In this document: positions 23,039 through 23,507 of the stretch, piece after piece | Layout of the letters: each line of letters starts with the position of its first letter | How positions within the stretch are numbered: position 1 is the stretch's first letter | Made by a program: the position numbers and the translations under genes | Virus record (IMG/VR): IMGVR_UViG_3300047560_001789 | Location: 1-23,507 of that record | Length of the DNA: 23,507 nt | Direction: 5' to 3' (one strand) | From: a virus | Notes under the pieces: model-generated | Database searches by the model: none | What the model was told of the DNA's origin: nothing | What the model saw: the letters and a program-made list of their open reading frames with translations, nothing else

Positions 23039-23507
23039 AAAATGCTTAATGATAAAGAAATACGTTTTTTAGTAGGATCTAAGTTTTCAACACTATGTAT
23101 AGTTCTGGTATCTAATCTATGCCAGCGACCTTTTTCTATTTTTATTTCTTCTAATAGATCAAGTCGTTCGTACGGAAAAACTGTTTGGGCATACGCAGTC
23201 AAATGACTGAATTCTTTCTTAGGTGCCCAAAAACAAGTTGATGTTTCACCACCTGTGTCGATGATATAATTATACGCAAAACTTCGCATTTCGTCAATAT
23301 GCGGAGTGATAGTTTTTCCACCATACATAGCTTGAATACTAACGTGTGCTATGTTTAAGTTTATATTGCTTTTAACCCAATCGTTAACTTCGTCGGTTAC
23401 TTCCAAAAAATCAAATTCTGCTAAATTGGTAAAGTGATTCCATACTTCAGACAAATGATATCCTAGCGAGTTGTCTGGATTGTATTCTACATTTTTAATA
23501 GCGTTGA
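23035..23507 (-). CDS. 2OG-Fe(II) oxygenase-like protein, truncated by window edge
   Basis: The frame is open to the right edge of the window, so the TTG at 23454 is an internal codon and the true start lies outside. About 157 residues are visible. TPHIDEM gives the HxD pair, followed by the strand SFAYNYIIDTGG. RTIHSVENLDPTKKRISLSLSI near the end gives the distal His and an Arg that would bind 2-oxoglutarate. This is the DSBH pattern seen in the + strand oxygenase-like genes, but on the - strand and paired with the class III aminotransferase by a 4-base ATGA overlap. The N-terminal visible part has a VWNHF helix of no known role. Substrate unknown. Confidence 0.68.
   Translation of the reverse strand, partial: NAIKNVEYNPDNSLGYHLSEVWNHFTNLAEFDFLEVTDEVNDWVKSNINLNIAHVSIQAMYGGKTITPHIDEMRSFAYNYIIDTGGETSTCFWAPKKEFSHLTAYAQTVFPYERLDLLEEIKIEKGRWHRLDTRTIHSVENLDPTKKRISLSLSIL

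Noticed and set aside
1-23507. Peptide precursor gene for a RiPP pathway
   Set aside because: The SPASM radical SAM genes prompted the search, but every stretch is filled by larger genes and no small open frame with a ribosome site and Cys/Thr/Ser- or repeat-rich core was found.
1-23507. tRNA, rRNA, CRISPR array, insertion sequence or attachment site
   Set aside because: No cloverleaf-like segments, regularly spaced direct repeats, terminal inverted repeats or transposase/integrase genes are visible.

Overview
The window is an AT-rich, gap-free stretch holding 27 protein genes (two run off the window edges), nearly all chained by 4 to 30 base overlaps, often ATGA or GTGA stop-start overlaps. 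There are no rRNA, tRNA, IS, CRISPR or attachment-site signals. The compactness, the overlaps and the gene content (N-terminal-SPASM/twitch radical SAM proteins, many small Fe/2-oxoglutarate oxygenase-like proteins, glycosyltransferase-like repeats, a class III aminotransferase, an amidinotransferase) most resemble accessory regions of large marine tailed phages (T4-like/uncultured Caudoviricetes). That attribution is an inference: no capsid, tail, terminase or replication gene lies in the window.

Layout. (1) 1-10013, + strand: the 3' part of a twitch-type radical SAM gene, a glycosyltransferase-like gene, a UDP-sugar dehydrogenase, two genes made of glycosyltransferase-A-like tandem repeats, then four radical SAM genes with a small methyltransferase-like gene among them. 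(2) 9991-12857, - strand: a QueC-like PP-loop ATPase followed by two radical SAM genes that mirror the last two + strand genes. (3) 12858-12895: the only real intergenic gap, divergent and AT-rich, so the natural promoter site for both directions. (4) 12896-21892, + strand: five consecutive double-stranded beta-helix (DSBH) oxygenase-like genes, a two-domain protein (glycosyltransferase-like plus possible methyltransferase fold), an AspH-like hydroxylase, a short-chain dehydrogenase, a second AspH-like hydroxylase, an unrecognised protein, a long radical SAM protein with a degenerate B12-binding-type N-terminus, and a glycine-amidinotransferase-like enzyme. (5) 21848-23507, - strand: a glutamate-1-semialdehyde-aminomutase-like aminotransferase preceded by another DSBH oxygenase-like gene cut by the window edge.

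Counting families, the window has eight radical SAM genes and eight DSBH oxygenase-like genes, alongside sugar-nucleotide, glycosyl-transfer, amidino-transfer and amino-transfer enzymes. This looks like a dedicated phage-borne biosynthetic or modification island. The product cannot be read from sequence. A decorated sugar/aminosugar-type glycan or small molecule fits the dehydrogenase, glycosyltransferase, aminotransferase and amidinotransferase. Peptide or protein modification fits the SPASM radical SAMs and the AspH-like hydroxylases. No precursor peptide gene was found, which leaves the substrate open.
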